Source: Variovorax sp. TBS-050B (lineage in GTDB: Bacteria > Pseudomonadota > Gammaproteobacteria > Burkholderiales > Burkholderiaceae_C). Taken from it: a stretch of DNA of 64,000 nt. Both the position numbers and the translations under genes were made by a program. The stretch is taken from the NCBI RefSeq assembly GCF_029893635.1, contig NZ_JARXYR010000002.1, positions 3,881,001 to 3,945,000 of the forward strand, given 5' to 3'. Positions 8,786 to 17,496 of this stretch are shown one piece after another (the stretch's first letter is position 1; each line of letters begins with the position of its first letter). The notes below the pieces were generated by a model. It made no database searches. It had not been told where the DNA came from and saw only the letters and a program-made list of their open reading frames with translations.

Positions 8786-8989
8786 ATGAGCGCAGTCGAC
8801 ACCTCGATCCAGCAAATGCAGCAAGCCGCGGCCGACCAGGCGCGCCTGATGAGCGTCAGCATGGCGGCGGGCGCCACCATCTCCGGCGCCGCGGCCACCG
8901 CCCAGACGGTCAACGGCGCCAATGCCGCCGGCACCGAAGTGGCGAAGTCCACCGGCAACGACATCCGCCAGTCCGCCAAGCAGAACTGA
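8786..8989 (+). CDS. Small Ala/Gln-rich T3SS protein, candidate needle or pilus subunit (SctF-like)
   Basis: The 67-residue product is polar and Ala/Gln/Ser-rich with no Cys, Trp, Tyr or Phe and no signal peptide: a helical N-terminal half (TSIQQMQQAAADQARLMS) and a loose second half. It has a strong ribosome binding site (AGGAG, 7 nt before the ATG) and is followed by a terminator-like hairpin; both fit a subunit made in large amounts. The place between sctD and sctI also suits sctF/hrpY. The sequence is too short and plain for a firm family call. A secreted helper or chaperone is possible. Confidence 0.55.
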   Translation: MSAVDTSIQQMQQAAADQARLMSVSMAAGATISGAAATAQTVNGANAAGTEVAKSTGNDIRQSAKQN

Positions 8990-8995
8990 CGGGGA

Positions 8996-9039
8996 GGCCC
9001 CGCGCGCGGCCCCACGGGTTTCGCGCGCGGCCCTTTTTT
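8996..9039 (+). terminator. GC-rich hairpin followed by a T run between the needle candidate and sctI
   Basis: Starting seven nt after the stop of the 67-aa gene, GGCC(CC)GCGCGCG can pair with CGCGCGCGGCC, leaving a loop of about 13 nt, and TTTTTT follows at 9034-9039. This looks like a Rho-independent terminator or attenuator. Partial termination here would give more transcript of the small gene than of sctI-sctU, as is often needed for a needle subunit. Confidence 0.65.
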
Positions 9040-9059
9040 CTTTTCGAGGAGTGTGAAAC

Positions 9060-9491
9060 ATGACCGATCCCGTCGCATCGTCGGCTGCCGCCGGCGCGCT
9101 GCCGCCCGAAGCCGCATCGGCCGCCACGGCAGCCCCGTCGGCCGCGGCGCCGCCCTCCGCGGGTCCGTCGCAGTTCGATCCGGGCGAGACGCGCATGTTC
9201 GCCAACATGATGCAGGGCATGCAGGCCACGGGCGGCACCGCCGCGCCGAGCGCGATCGGCGACGCCGCCAAGTCGCTGGCCGCGCAGCTCTCGGGCAACG
9301 TGCGCTCCATCGAGGACATGCGCAAGAGCATGCTCGAGTCCATCGATTTCGCGGACCCGATCAAGACCATGTTCGTGATGACCGATCACGCCATGGAAGC
9401 CAACATGATGTTCGCGCGCATGCACATCTCGACCGGGCTGGCCAGCGCCGCCACCAGCCTGTTCGGCAGCCTGCTGAAGAACCAGCAATGA
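9060..9491 (+). CDS. sctI: Probable T3SS inner-rod protein SctI (HrpB2/YscI-like)
   Basis: This 143-residue protein has a disordered Ala/Pro/Ser-rich N-terminus (residues 1-45) and a helical C-terminus ending in HISTGLASAATSLFGSLLKNQQ. That pattern of a long amphipathic helix ending in a small hydrophobic tail is seen in HrpB2/YscI rod proteins. It directly precedes sctJ with a 4-nt overlap (ATGA), which is the place of sctI in Hrp and Ysc operons. GAGGAG eight nt before the ATG is a strong ribosome binding site. Rod proteins plug the SctR/S/T gate and anchor the needle. The call rests on position and shape more than on sequence. Confidence 0.65.
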   Translation: MTDPVASSAAAGALPPEAASAATAAPSAAAPPSAGPSQFDPGETRMFANMMQGMQATGGTAAPSAIGDAAKSLAAQLSGNVRSIEDMRKSMLESIDFADPIKTMFVMTDHAMEANMMFARMHISTGLASAATSLFGSLLKNQQ

Positions 9492-10273
9492 GCGCGTCAT
9501 ACCCACGTTCGCGCTGGCTTCTGATGCTGGCGCTGCTGCTGGCGCTTTCCGGCTGCAAGGTCGCGCTCTATTCGAACCTGAAGGAGCAGGAGGCCAACGA
9601 GATCGTCGCGGCGCTGTCGGCCGAAGGCATCGGCGCGGCCAAGACCCGGCTCGAAGGCAGCACCTGGCAGGTCGAGGTGGAGGAAGACCGCCTGAGCCAG
9701 GCGCTCGACGTGCTGCGCGTGCAGGGCCTGCCGGCCGAGCGCTACGTGAGCATGGGCGAGGTGTTCCAGAAGCAGGGCCTGGTGTCCACGCCGTCCGAGG
9801 AGCGCATGCGCTACATCTACGCCATCTCGCAGGAGCTGTCGCAGACCCTGCGCAACGTCGACGGCGTGGTGTCGGCGCGCGTGCACGTGGTCATTCCGGC
9901 CAACGATCCGCTGAGCGAGAAGATCCGGCCCTCGTCGGCGGCGGTGTTCATCAAGCACCGGCCCGACGTCGACCTGCGCCTGCTGGCGCCCGCGGTGAAG
10001 GACATGGTCGCCCACAGCATCGAGGGCCTCACGCACGACCAGGTCTCGCTGTCGCTGTTCGAGGCGCGGCGCACCGCGGCCGCGGTTCCGGCCGGGCAGC
10101 CGGGCGGCGCGCCGCTGGTGCTCGGCGTGCTGCCGCAGCAGACCGCCATGGTGCTGTTGGGCCTGCTGCTGCTGGCGGCCGTCTGCCTCATGGCGCTGCC
10201 GGCGCTGCTGCGCCGCCAGGGCCAGGACTGGCGCACCTGGATGCGGCGCCAGGTGCTGCACAACAAGCGCTGA
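9488..10273 (+). CDS. sctJ: T3SS inner-membrane ring lipoprotein SctJ (HrcJ/YscJ family)
   Basis: The 261-residue protein starts with a lipoprotein signal, a hydrophobic stretch followed by LSGC (lipid-bearing Cys near residue 20). Two ring-building domains follow. The family stretch LYSNLKEQEANEIVAAL is at the first, and ERMRYIYAISQELSQTL, VVSARVHVVIP and SSAAVFIKHRP mark the second. A C-terminal transmembrane helix (about residues 216-240) and an Arg-rich tail complete the normal SctJ layout. It overlaps sctI by 4 nt and precedes sctK by 18 nt. It appears intact. Confidence 0.95.
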   Translation: MSASYPRSRWLLMLALLLALSGCKVALYSNLKEQEANEIVAALSAEGIGAAKTRLEGSTWQVEVEEDRLSQALDVLRVQGLPAERYVSMGEVFQKQGLVSTPSEERMRYIYAISQELSQTLRNVDGVVSARVHVVIPANDPLSEKIRPSSAAVFIKHRPDVDLRLLAPAVKDMVAHSIEGLTHDQVSLSLFEARRTAAAVPAGQPGGAPLVLGVLPQQTAMVLLGLLLLAAVCLMALPALLRRQGQDWRTWMRRQVLHNKR

Positions 10274-10291
10274 GCGAGCGCCGACCCGACG

Positions 10292-11008
10292 ATGCCCGCA
10301 GCCGCCGCCGAAGCCACCTCACCGCGTGCCGCCGTGCCCGGCCCGATGGACCTGGTGCGGCTGGTGATGCGCTTCAACCTCCATCCGGAAGAGGGCCTGC
10401 ATCCGAGCTGGCTGCCCGCCCACTGGCCGGCGCACCATCGTTCGGTGGCACGCCTGGGCCCCGCGGGGCGCGCGGTGCTGGCCGCGATGCTGCGCGAGCA
10501 GCAGGCGCGCAGCCAGCTGCAGCCGCTGCGCGCGGGGGGCGACTACAACTTCGATTCGCGGCTCAAGCGCCTCGCGCTGCTCGATGCCGCCTCGCTGCGC
10601 CGCCTCGCGGCCTACCTCGGTTTCTGCGCGCACCTGCCGCTGTTCAGGCTGCGCGGCGGCGCAGGCGCGCAGATCCGGCGCCAGGCGCGCCGCTTCGACC
10701 GCGATGCGGTCGACTTCGTGCTCGACCGCGTGCCGCAGCTCACCGCGCTGCACATGGACAGCACCGCCGTGCAGGCGCGGCCGCTGGCCACCGGCCGCGT
10801 GGTGCTGGACCGCGGCTACCGGCTGCTGCTCGGCGCCGCCGCGCCCGAAGGGGCGCTGTTGCGCCAGCGCCTGCAGCACAAGCTGCCGCGGCGCATCTCC
10901 GCCCTGAGCGTGCCGGCGCTGGCACCGCGCCAGACGCTGCAACTCCATGAACTGATGCTCTCCTGCATCGTTCCCGAAAGACTGCCGCAATGGGACTGGC
11001 TTTTCTGA
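10292..11008 (+). CDS. sctK: T3SS sorting-platform adaptor SctK (HrpB4/YscK-like)
   Basis: This 238-residue soluble protein lies between sctJ and sctL, the usual place of sct[14 protein letters not shown] near residue 29 and a central [21 protein letters not shown] resemble the SctK/HrpB4 pattern. In the T3SS, SctK links the SctD cytosolic domains to SctQ at the top of the sorting platform. The family is weakly conserved, so the call depends partly on gene order. Its end overlaps sctL by 19 nt, showing tight coupling. Confidence 0.75.
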   Translation: MPAAAAEATSPRAAVPGPMDLVRLVMRFNLHPEEGLHPSWLPAHWPAHHRSVARLGPAGRAVLAAMLREQQARSQLQPLRAGGDYNFDSRLKRLALLDAASLRRLAAYLGFCAHLPLFRLRGGAGAQIRRQARRFDRDAVDFVLDRVPQLTALHMDSTAVQARPLATGRVVLDRGYRLLLGAAAPEGALLRQRLQHKLPRRISALSVPALAPRQTLQLHELMLSCIVPERLPQWDWLF

Positions 11009-11625
11009 TCACGACCGACAACCTGCAGCTGCTGAGCGAGCGCAAGGTGCTGAAGGAGAACGAGTACGCGGCGCTGCTGGATGCATCGGCGGTGCTGGAC
11101 ACGGTGCGCCGCGAGGCCGCGCGCATCGCCGCGAGCGCCGAGGCCGGTGCCGAGGCGAGCCGCCGCAAGGGCTACGAGGAAGGGCTCGCGCAGGCACGCG
11201 CCGAGTACGCGACGCAGCTCGTCTCGCAGGGCATGGCGGTCGAGCGGCAGCTGCACGCATTGCGCACGTCCATGGCGCAGATCGTCGTCAAGGCGGTGGG
11301 CCAGTTCCTGGCCGAGGCCGATCCCGCGGTGCTGTTCCGTTCGGCACTGGAGCGCGTCGAGGCGCTGCTGCGCGCCGAGTCGTTCATCACCGTGCGCGTG
11401 GCGCCGGCGCAGGAGGCGCACATGCGCGAGACCCTGCACCGGCTGCGCACCGACGCCAACTGGACCATGGCGATGACCCTCACGCCGGATCCCGAGCTGC
11501 CGGCCGGCGCCTGCCTGGTGCAGACCTCCACCGGGGTGCTGGAGATCGGCGTCGACGCCCAGCTGGAGGCCTTCCGTCGTGCGGTGGAGCAGGGCGGCAT
11601 GCCGGTGCCGGGGAGAAGCCGATGA
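10990..11625 (+). CDS. sctL: T3SS ATPase stator SctL (HrpB5/YscL family)
   Basis: This 211-residue protein has the FliH/YscL layout: a short N-terminal segment, a charged Ala/Glu-rich helix (about residues 25-75, [19 protein letters not shown] then [14 protein letters not shown]), and a C-terminal domain ending in a strand-rich stretch with [20 protein letters not shown]. SctL dimers tether the ATPase SctN to SctQ and restrain its activity. It overlaps sctK by 19 nt and sctN by 4 nt. Confidence 0.9.
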   Translation: MGLAFLITTDNLQLLSERKVLKENEYAALLDASAVLDTVRREAARIAASAEAGAEASRRKGYEEGLAQARAEYATQLVSQGMAVERQLHALRTSMAQIVVKAVGQFLAEADPAVLFRSALERVEALLRAESFITVRVAPAQEAHMRETLHRLRTDANWTMAMTLTPDPELPAGACLVQTSTGVLEIGVDAQLEAFRRAVEQGGMPVPGRSR

Positions 11626-12995
11626 ACCCGCCGGCCACGGCCATGCAGGGCGCGGGCATGTCCGACGCGGCGCTCGACATCGTCGCCGAACTGGAGGCGG
11701 CCTTTGCGCACGTCACCCCTGTGGCGATGCGCGGGCGCGTCAGCAAGGCGGTCGGCATGCTGATCGACGCCACCGGCATCCAGGCGCACGTGGGCGAACT
11801 CTGCGAGCTGGTCACGCCGGGCGAGCCGCCGCTGCTCGCCGAGGTGGTGGGCTTCCGCGGCAACACGGCCATCCTCACGCCGCTGGGGTCCATCACCGGC
11901 ATCTCGGCGCTGACCGAGGTGGTGCCCACCGGACGCGGCCATGCCTGCCCGGTGGGCGCTCAACTGCTGGGCCGCGTGCTCGATGCGCTGGGCCAGCCGA
12001 TCGACGCGCTCGGCCCGCTGGCGGTCCACACGCGGCTGCCGGTGCATCGCGAGCCCGTGAGCCCGCTGGCGCGCCGCATGATCGATGCGCCGATGGCCAC
12101 CGGCATCCGCGCGGTCGATGCGCTGCTGACCGTGGGCGAAGGTCAGCGCATCGGCGTGTTCGCACCGCCCGGCGTCGGCAAGAGCACCTTGCTCGGCATG
12201 CTCGCGCGCGGTTCGACGGCCGACGTGAACGTGATCGCGCTGATTGGCGAGCGCGGGCGCGAGGTGAAGGAATTCCTCGAGCACAACCTCGGCGCCGAGG
12301 GCCTGGCCCGGACGGTGATGGTCGTCTCGACCTCCGACCGCCCGCCGATGGAGCGCATCAAGTCGGCCTACGTGGCGACCACCATCGCCGAGCATTTCCG
12401 CGACCAGGGCAAGAAGGTGCTGCTGCTGGTCGATTCGCTCACGCGCTTCGCGCGCGCGCAGCGCGAGATCGGCCTGGCCAGCGGCGAGCCGCCCACGCGC
12501 CGCAGCTATCCGCCCTCGATCTTCTCGATGCTGCCGCAGCTGCTGGAGCGCGCGGGGCAGGGCAGGACCGGCTCCATCACCGCCGTGTACTCGGTGCTGA
12601 CCGAGGGCGACGAAGAGAACGACCCGATCGCCGAGGAGGTGCGCTCGATCCTCGACGGCCACATCGTGCTGTCGCGCAAGATCGCGGCGGCCAACCGCTA
12701 TCCGGCGATCGACGTGCTCGCGAGCATCAGCCGCGTGATGCCGCTGGTGACGACGGCCGAGCACGGCGCGGCGGCGGCGCGCTTTCGCAGCCTGCTCGCC
12801 AAGTACCAGGAGATGGAGTTGCTGGTGCAGATCGGCGAGTACCGGCCGGGCAGCGATGCGCTCGCCGACGAAGCGATCGGCGCGCGGCCCGCGATGCTGG
12901 ACTTCCTCGCGCAGCCGCCGGGCACGAGCGAGGACTTCGCGCAATCGCTGGCGGCGCTGCTGCGCTGCACGCCGGCAGCGAGGAGGCCGGCATGA
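11622..12995 (+). CDS. sctN: T3SS ATPase SctN (HrcN/YscN family)
   Basis: This 457-residue ATPase belongs to the FliI/YscN branch of rotary ATPases. The Walker A motif APPGVGKST is at residues 181-189, the Walker B aspartate is Asp271 in [10 protein letters not shown], and [11 protein letters not shown] is the typical segment after Walker A. The branch-specific [20 protein letters not shown] is also present. SctN unfolds and detaches substrates from chaperones at the base of the injectisome. The first ATG at 11622 overlaps the end of sctL; a later Met13 is an alternative. The motifs are intact, so the ATPase should be active. Confidence 0.97.
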   Translation: MNPPATAMQGAGMSDAALDIVAELEAAFAHVTPVAMRGRVSKAVGMLIDATGIQAHVGELCELVTPGEPPLLAEVVGFRGNTAILTPLGSITGISALTEVVPTGRGHACPVGAQLLGRVLDALGQPIDALGPLAVHTRLPVHREPVSPLARRMIDAPMATGIRAVDALLTVGEGQRIGVFAPPGVGKSTLLGMLARGSTADVNVIALIGERGREVKEFLEHNLGAEGLARTVMVVSTSDRPPMERIKSAYVATTIAEHFRDQGKKVLLLVDSLTRFARAQREIGLASGEPPTRRSYPPSIFSMLPQLLERAGQGRTGSITAVYSVLTEGDEENDPIAEEVRSILDGHIVLSRKIAAANRYPAIDVLASISRVMPLVTTAEHGAAAARFRSLLAKYQEMELLVQIGEYRPGSDALADEAIGARPAMLDFLAQPPGTSEDFAQSLAALLRCTPAARRPA

Positions 12996-13477
12996 GCATC
13001 GACTGGAAGCTGCTGGCCGACGTGCGCGAACGGCAGAAGACCGTGGCGATGGGCGTGGTCGCACGCGACCGCGCCGCGGCCGAGCACAGCCAGGCGCAAT
13101 GGCGCGAGGCCGAGGCTGCCCGGCAGCAGCAGGTGCAGAACAAGGCGCAGCACTGGGAAGCCACGCGCGGCGCGCTCTCGGGCGGCCAGCTCAGCGTGGC
13201 CGAGTTCCGCCACGCCGGCGCCTGGAGCGGCGCGCTCGATGCGCAGATCGCCCAGGCCGGCCAGACCGCCGCAGAGGCTGCGCAGGCGCATGCCGAGCGC
13301 GAGCAGGTGCTCGACCAGAGCCGCCGCCAGCTGCGCGCCGCCCACGGCGAGCTCGAGAAGGCGCAGCAGATGCAGCAGCGCGCACGCAGCGAGCGCCTGC
13401 AGCTGCAGGAACAGCGGCTCGAAGACGGCAACGAAGAGCGCACCGCGCAGGCCTGGGCCATGCGCCGGCCGGCCTGA
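12992..13477 (+). CDS. sctO: T3SS central-stalk protein SctO (HrpB7/YscO-like)
   Basis: The 161-residue product is almost wholly a charged, Gln/Ala/Glu/Arg-rich coiled coil, the form of SctO/FliJ stalk proteins that sit in the centre of the SctN hexamer and reach SctV. Sequence identity is low in this family; the call comes from length, coiled-coil character and place between sctN and sctT. It overlaps sctN by 4 nt (ATGA) and precedes sctT by 21 nt. Confidence 0.8.
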   Translation: MSIDWKLLADVRERQKTVAMGVVARDRAAAEHSQAQWREAEAARQQQVQNKAQHWEATRGALSGGQLSVAEFRHAGAWSGALDAQIAQAGQTAAEAAQAHAEREQVLDQSRRQLRAAHGELEKAQQMQQRARSERLQLQEQRLEDGNEERTAQAWAMRRPA

Positions 13478-13498
13478 GAAGCTGCGAAGGGATTCGCC

Positions 13499-14278
13499 AT
13501 GGAAAGCTTCGAACTCGGCAACATGGAGCAGTTCTTCTCGGCGGTGGTGCTCACGCTGCCGCGGCTGTTCGCGATCTTCGCGGTGGTGCCTTTCCTCTCG
13601 GGCGGCATGATCACCGGCACGGTGCGCAACGGCATCCTGCTGATGCTCGCGATCTTCATGTCGCCGGTCGCGGGCGACGTGCCGGCGGCATCGATGGCGA
13701 CCTGGGTGTTCATCGCCGGCAAGGAGGCGCTGATCGGCGTGCTGCTGGGCCTGGGCTTCGGCATCTTCATCTGGGCGATCCAGAGCGTGGGCGACCTGAT
13801 CGACTTCCAGACCGGGTCGAGCAACGCCTCCTTCTTCGACCCCGTGGCCGGGCACGAGAACGGCGCCACCAGCGAGTTCCTGGGCTGGATGGTCATCACG
13901 CTCTTCGTGTCGGCGGGCGGCCTGCTGGCGATGCTCGGCGTGATCGTCGACTCCTACCGCCTCTGGCCGGTCGGCTCCTTCTTTCCGAATCTCGGCCTGG
14001 TGCTCGAGCAGTTCGCCATCCGCCAGGGCGACACGCTGTTCCTCTGGATCGTGAAGCTGGCCTCGCCGGTCATCGTGGTGCTGCTGCTGGTGGAGCTCGG
14101 CGTGGGCCTGGTGGGCCGCGTGGCGCCGCAGCTCAACGTGTTCGTCTTCGCGCAGCCGCTCAAGAGCCTGCTGGCCCATCTGATGATGCTGCTGTTCCTG
14201 TTCTTCGTGTACGAGTCGCTGCAGGACTTCCTGCGCCCCGAGAACGGGGTGCTCGACTTCCTGCGCTCGACGCTGTAG
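13499..14278 (+). CDS. sctT: T3SS export-gate protein SctT (FliR/HrcT family)
   Basis: This 259-residue membrane protein has six or seven hydrophobic segments. It carries the family stretches TLPRLFAIFAVVPFLSGG, GKEALIGVLLGLGFGIFIWA and QPLKSLLAHLMMLLFLFF. SctT joins SctR and SctS in the cone-shaped export gate. Its length is normal for the family (~255-270). It sits 3 nt before sctU, the usual order. Confidence 0.95.
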   Translation: MESFELGNMEQFFSAVVLTLPRLFAIFAVVPFLSGGMITGTVRNGILLMLAIFMSPVAGDVPAASMATWVFIAGKEALIGVLLGLGFGIFIWAIQSVGDLIDFQTGSSNASFFDPVAGHENGATSEFLGWMVITLFVSAGGLLAMLGVIVDSYRLWPVGSFFPNLGLVLEQFAIRQGDTLFLWIVKLASPVIVVLLLVELGVGLVGRVAPQLNVFVFAQPLKSLLAHLMMLLFLFFVYESLQDFLRPENGVLDFLRSTL

Positions 14279-14281
14279 CCC

Positions 14282-15313
14282 ATGGCGGAGAAGGACCAGG
14301 CCCCCACCGCCAAGCGCCTGCGCGATGCGCGCAAGCGCGGCGAGGTGGTGTTCAGCACCGACGTGGCCTCGACCGTGGTGTTCGTGGTGGTCGTGGTCTC
14401 GCTGTGGCTGGGCGGGCAGCTGGTCTACAACCTGTTGCGCGAACTCTGGCTGCATGCGACCAGCACCACGCTGCTCACCGCACCGGACGACCGTTTCGTC
14501 GAGCTGCTGCTGCACACGGGCGAGACGCTGCTCTGGGGCACGCTGCCGATCATGGCGATCACGGCCGCGGCCGGCATCGTGGGCTCGCTGTTCCAGGTCG
14601 GTGGGGTGGCGGCCTGGGAGCGCCTCGCACCCGACGTGAACCGCATGAACCCGGCCGAGGGCCTGAAGCGCATCTTCTCGAGCCGCAACCTCATCAACCT
14701 GCTCAAGATGAGCACCAAGACGGCGCTGCTCGCGGTGCTGATGTTCGTGGTGGTGCGCGGGTTCGTCGACACCGCGCTCAAGCTCGGCTACGCGCGGCCC
14801 GAGGCAATCATGACGGCCGCGGCCCACATGGTGCTGGTCGCGTTCGGCTGGGCGGTGCTGATCTACGCGGTGATGGCCATGGTCGACTACGCGCACGAGC
14901 ACCACGAGTTCATGAAGCAGCAGCGCATGTCCATCCAGGAAGTGCGGCAGGAATACAAGGAGATGGAGGGCGACCCCATCAACCGCTCGCGCCGGCGCTC
15001 GGCCCATTTCGAGGCCGTGTATGCGAGCCTGAACGACCGCGTGCGCGCCGCCTCGGCCGTGATCCATTCGCCGCGTGTGGCCGTGGCGCTGCAATACCTG
15101 GGCGAGACCGATCTGCCGCGCGTGATCGCGCGCGGCGAGGGCGACGTGGCCGCGCAGATCCGCCGCTTTGCCGGCGAGGGCCTGGTGCCCACCGAATTCG
15201 AGCCCGCGCTGGCCGAGCGCCTCTACGACGAGGTGCCCGAGGACCAGCCGATTCCGCGGGCGCTCTACGCCCCCGTGGCCAAGCTGCTGCGCTGGGCGCA
15301 GGGCGGCGAGTGA
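14282..15313 (+). CDS. sctU: T3SS substrate-switch protein SctU (FlhB/HrcU family) lacking the NPTH cleavage motif
   Basis: The 343-residue protein has the normal layout: a basic N-terminus (KDQAPTAKRLRDARKRGEV), four hydrophobic segments to about residue 205, the linker SIQEVRQEYKEMEGDP and the cytosolic domain. In this family the cytosolic domain cuts itself between Asn and Pro of a conserved NPTH. Here the matching place (residues 262-265, nt 15065-15076) reads HSPR, inside AVIHSPRVAVALQYLG; normal members read roughly VVNPTHIAVALRY. Asn is lost, so autocleavage by the known mechanism is not expected. The rest of the fold and the length are normal. The giant cargo candidate starts 25 nt downstream. 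Confidence 0.93.
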   Translation: MAEKDQAPTAKRLRDARKRGEVVFSTDVASTVVFVVVVVSLWLGGQLVYNLLRELWLHATSTTLLTAPDDRFVELLLHTGETLLWGTLPIMAITAAAGIVGSLFQVGGVAAWERLAPDVNRMNPAEGLKRIFSSRNLINLLKMSTKTALLAVLMFVVVRGFVDTALKLGYARPEAIMTAAAHMVLVAFGWAVLIYAVMAMVDYAHEHHEFMKQQRMSIQEVRQEYKEMEGDPINRSRRRSAHFEAVYASLNDRVRAASAVIHSPRVAVALQYLGETDLPRVIARGEGDVAAQIRRFAGEGLVPTEFEPALAERLYDEVPEDQPIPRALYAPVAKLLRWAQGGE

Positions 15314-15321
15314 AACCGATG

Positions 15322-15341
15322 ATCGAAAGGAACGAGCCATG
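15322..15341 (+). promoter_or_regulatory. Ribosome binding site and start of the giant T3SS-linked gene
   Basis: AAAGGA at 15326-15331 lies 7 nt before the ATG at 15339. It fixes the start of the giant reading frame just behind sctU and shows translation can begin without a separate promoter. I see no terminator between sctU and this gene, so they probably share a transcript. Confidence 0.7.
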
Positions 15342-17496
15342 TTGATTGCGGATGGTGGCGGCAGCGCACGCGTGCCGGTGAACGTACCCAACCCCGTGAA
15401 ACAGACGCCGCAGCCCGCGGCGGCATCGGCCGAGTCGGACGCCGCGGCGCGCGCGCGCGAACTGCAGCGCCAGCTCGAAGCCCTGCTCGAGAAATTGCGC
15501 GAGGCGCAGCGCCAGGCCGAGGAAGCCCGCAAGCGCGCGATCGAGGCGCAGCGCAAGGCGCGCGAGGCCCGCGAGCATGCCGAGAAGATGGAGGCGCAGG
15601 CCCAGAAGACCAAGGACCTCGCCGAGGCCAACAAGGCCAGGAAGGCGCAGCAGGAGGCCAAGCTCGAAGATGCACGCGCCAAGGAGGCGAGCGCCCAGGC
15701 CGACCTGAAGGACAAGGACGTCACGCTGCTCAATGCGCAGATCGAGCAGAAGCGCGAACAGAAGAAGAGCCCCGAGGCGAAGGCCTCGGCCGCCGGCGAC
15801 AAGAAGGTGGCCGACGCGCAGGGCGAGCGCGACCAGGCGCAGAAGACCAACGAGCTCTCGAAGCTCAATCTCGACGCGCAGGAAAAGGAGAGCAAGGCGC
15901 AGGATGCCGAGGCCAAGGTGGTCGAGCTGACGCCGCCCCCCGGCAAGCCGCAGTCCGTCATCACCGACAAGGAGCGCACAGACCTTTCCGACGCGCAGAC
16001 CGCCGCCACCAAGCTGCGCGGGGAGGCCGACGCAGCGCACACGAAATTCGCCGACGCTGTCGGTACCGATGCGCAGACCGAGTTCTACGGCAGTTCGCCG
16101 CCGAGCCAGGCCGTGACGCAGCCGTTCCCCACGGTGCAGGCGACGCCGCCGATGCCCACCGATCCGCTGCATTCGCCGCTGTTGCAGCTGCTGCAGGTGC
16201 AGCCGCGCTCCGGGCTGGACGCCATCGCCGGCACCACCAACAACCTGCCGCTGACCTCGCTGACACTGACCGCACCGAACGCTCCGCTGCACGGACCGAC
16301 CACCTTCCCCTCGACCCTGAACGGGCCGGCGCTCGGCACGGGCGGCAATTCGTCCACCGCGCCGCTGAACGGGCTGTTCCAGCCCAAGCCGGCGGCGGTG
16401 ACGCCCGAGGTCTCGAAGACGCTGAGCGCCATCGCCGACGGAAAGACCGTCGACCAGATCGCAAAGGACCGCCACATCGGCGTCGACAAGGTGATCGCCG
16501 AGGCCAATGCGGCGGGCATTCGCATCGAGTCGGGCAAGCCCGGCGGCGATGCGCAGGTCACGACGGTGAAGAAGGGCGACTCATCGCTCTCCTACACGCA
16601 CGACGCGAAGAAGGACACCCTCACGGTGAAGGGCGACATCGCCGACCCTACTGCGCCCGGCGGCAGGAAGACCTTCGAGGCGACGGAAGACGGCAAGGGG
16701 CGCTACAGCCGTGTGTCCAAGGATGAGAAGGCAGGCACGACCACTACCGTCACGATCGACCCCCAGGCCGGCACCCGGACCGAGAGCGTGGTCGACAAGA
16801 ACGGCCTGCGCGTCGACACCACCACCTCGCTGACCGGCGCGAAGATCACGCGTCCCGTGGGCGAGCGCGAGGGCTACCTGGAATTCGCCAAGGCCGTGGG
16901 GCGCACGCCCGAGCAGCTGTTCACGCTGAATCCCACGGTGGACTACGGCAAGCCGCTCGAACCCGGCCAGGAGCTGGTGGTGTCGGACGTGACCACCACC
17001 GTGAAGACCTACAACAAGGACGGCACCACGCTGGAACGGACCGTTGCCAGCGACGGCTCGGTGCAGGCGGTGGCGACCTCGGCCAGCGGGCGCCGCACGG
17101 TGCTCGAAGGCAAGCCGGACGACCGCAGCGGCCCGGGCGAGACCGCGCGCAAGGCGATCTTCGAAGACCGGAAGCCGCTGGCCGAAGTGGCCAGGAGCAT
17201 GGGGCTGAGCGAGGAACAGGTGCTGGCCGCGCTGCCCGAGGGGACCGTCGAGGTGACCGAGCCCACCTCCGACAACGGGGATGTCCAGACGCGCACGATG
17301 TACGACCCGGTCACCGACCGCGTGGTGGTCGAGTCGCACGACTGGCAGCACGACCACGTGAGCGTGCAGGTCATCGACGAGAAGTCCACCTACCAGGTCC
17401 ACGACACGGACCCCAAAACCAAGCAGCCGGTGACCGTGGAAAAGAGCGGCGGGCTGGCCTACCTGCAGAAGCAGGCCGAGGACAAGGCCGACTTTT
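15339..17496 (+). CDS. Giant protein segment A: coiled coil and LysM-like region (frame before first frameshift)
   Basis: This segment encodes residues 1-719. After a Pro/Val-rich N-terminus, residues ~30-200 are a charged Ala/Glu/Lys/Gln coiled coil. Residues ~200-350 are Pro/Thr/Leu-rich and probably disordered. A small helical motif (GKTVDQIAKDRHIGVDKVIA) lies near 365-385, and a LysM-like domain near 511-549. Strand-rich Thr/Asp/Lys segments surround the LysM. Without the frameshift correction this frame would run on to a stop at 18905, with about 470 Arg/Gly/Gln-rich residues that look like an out-of-frame translation. Confidence 0.8.
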
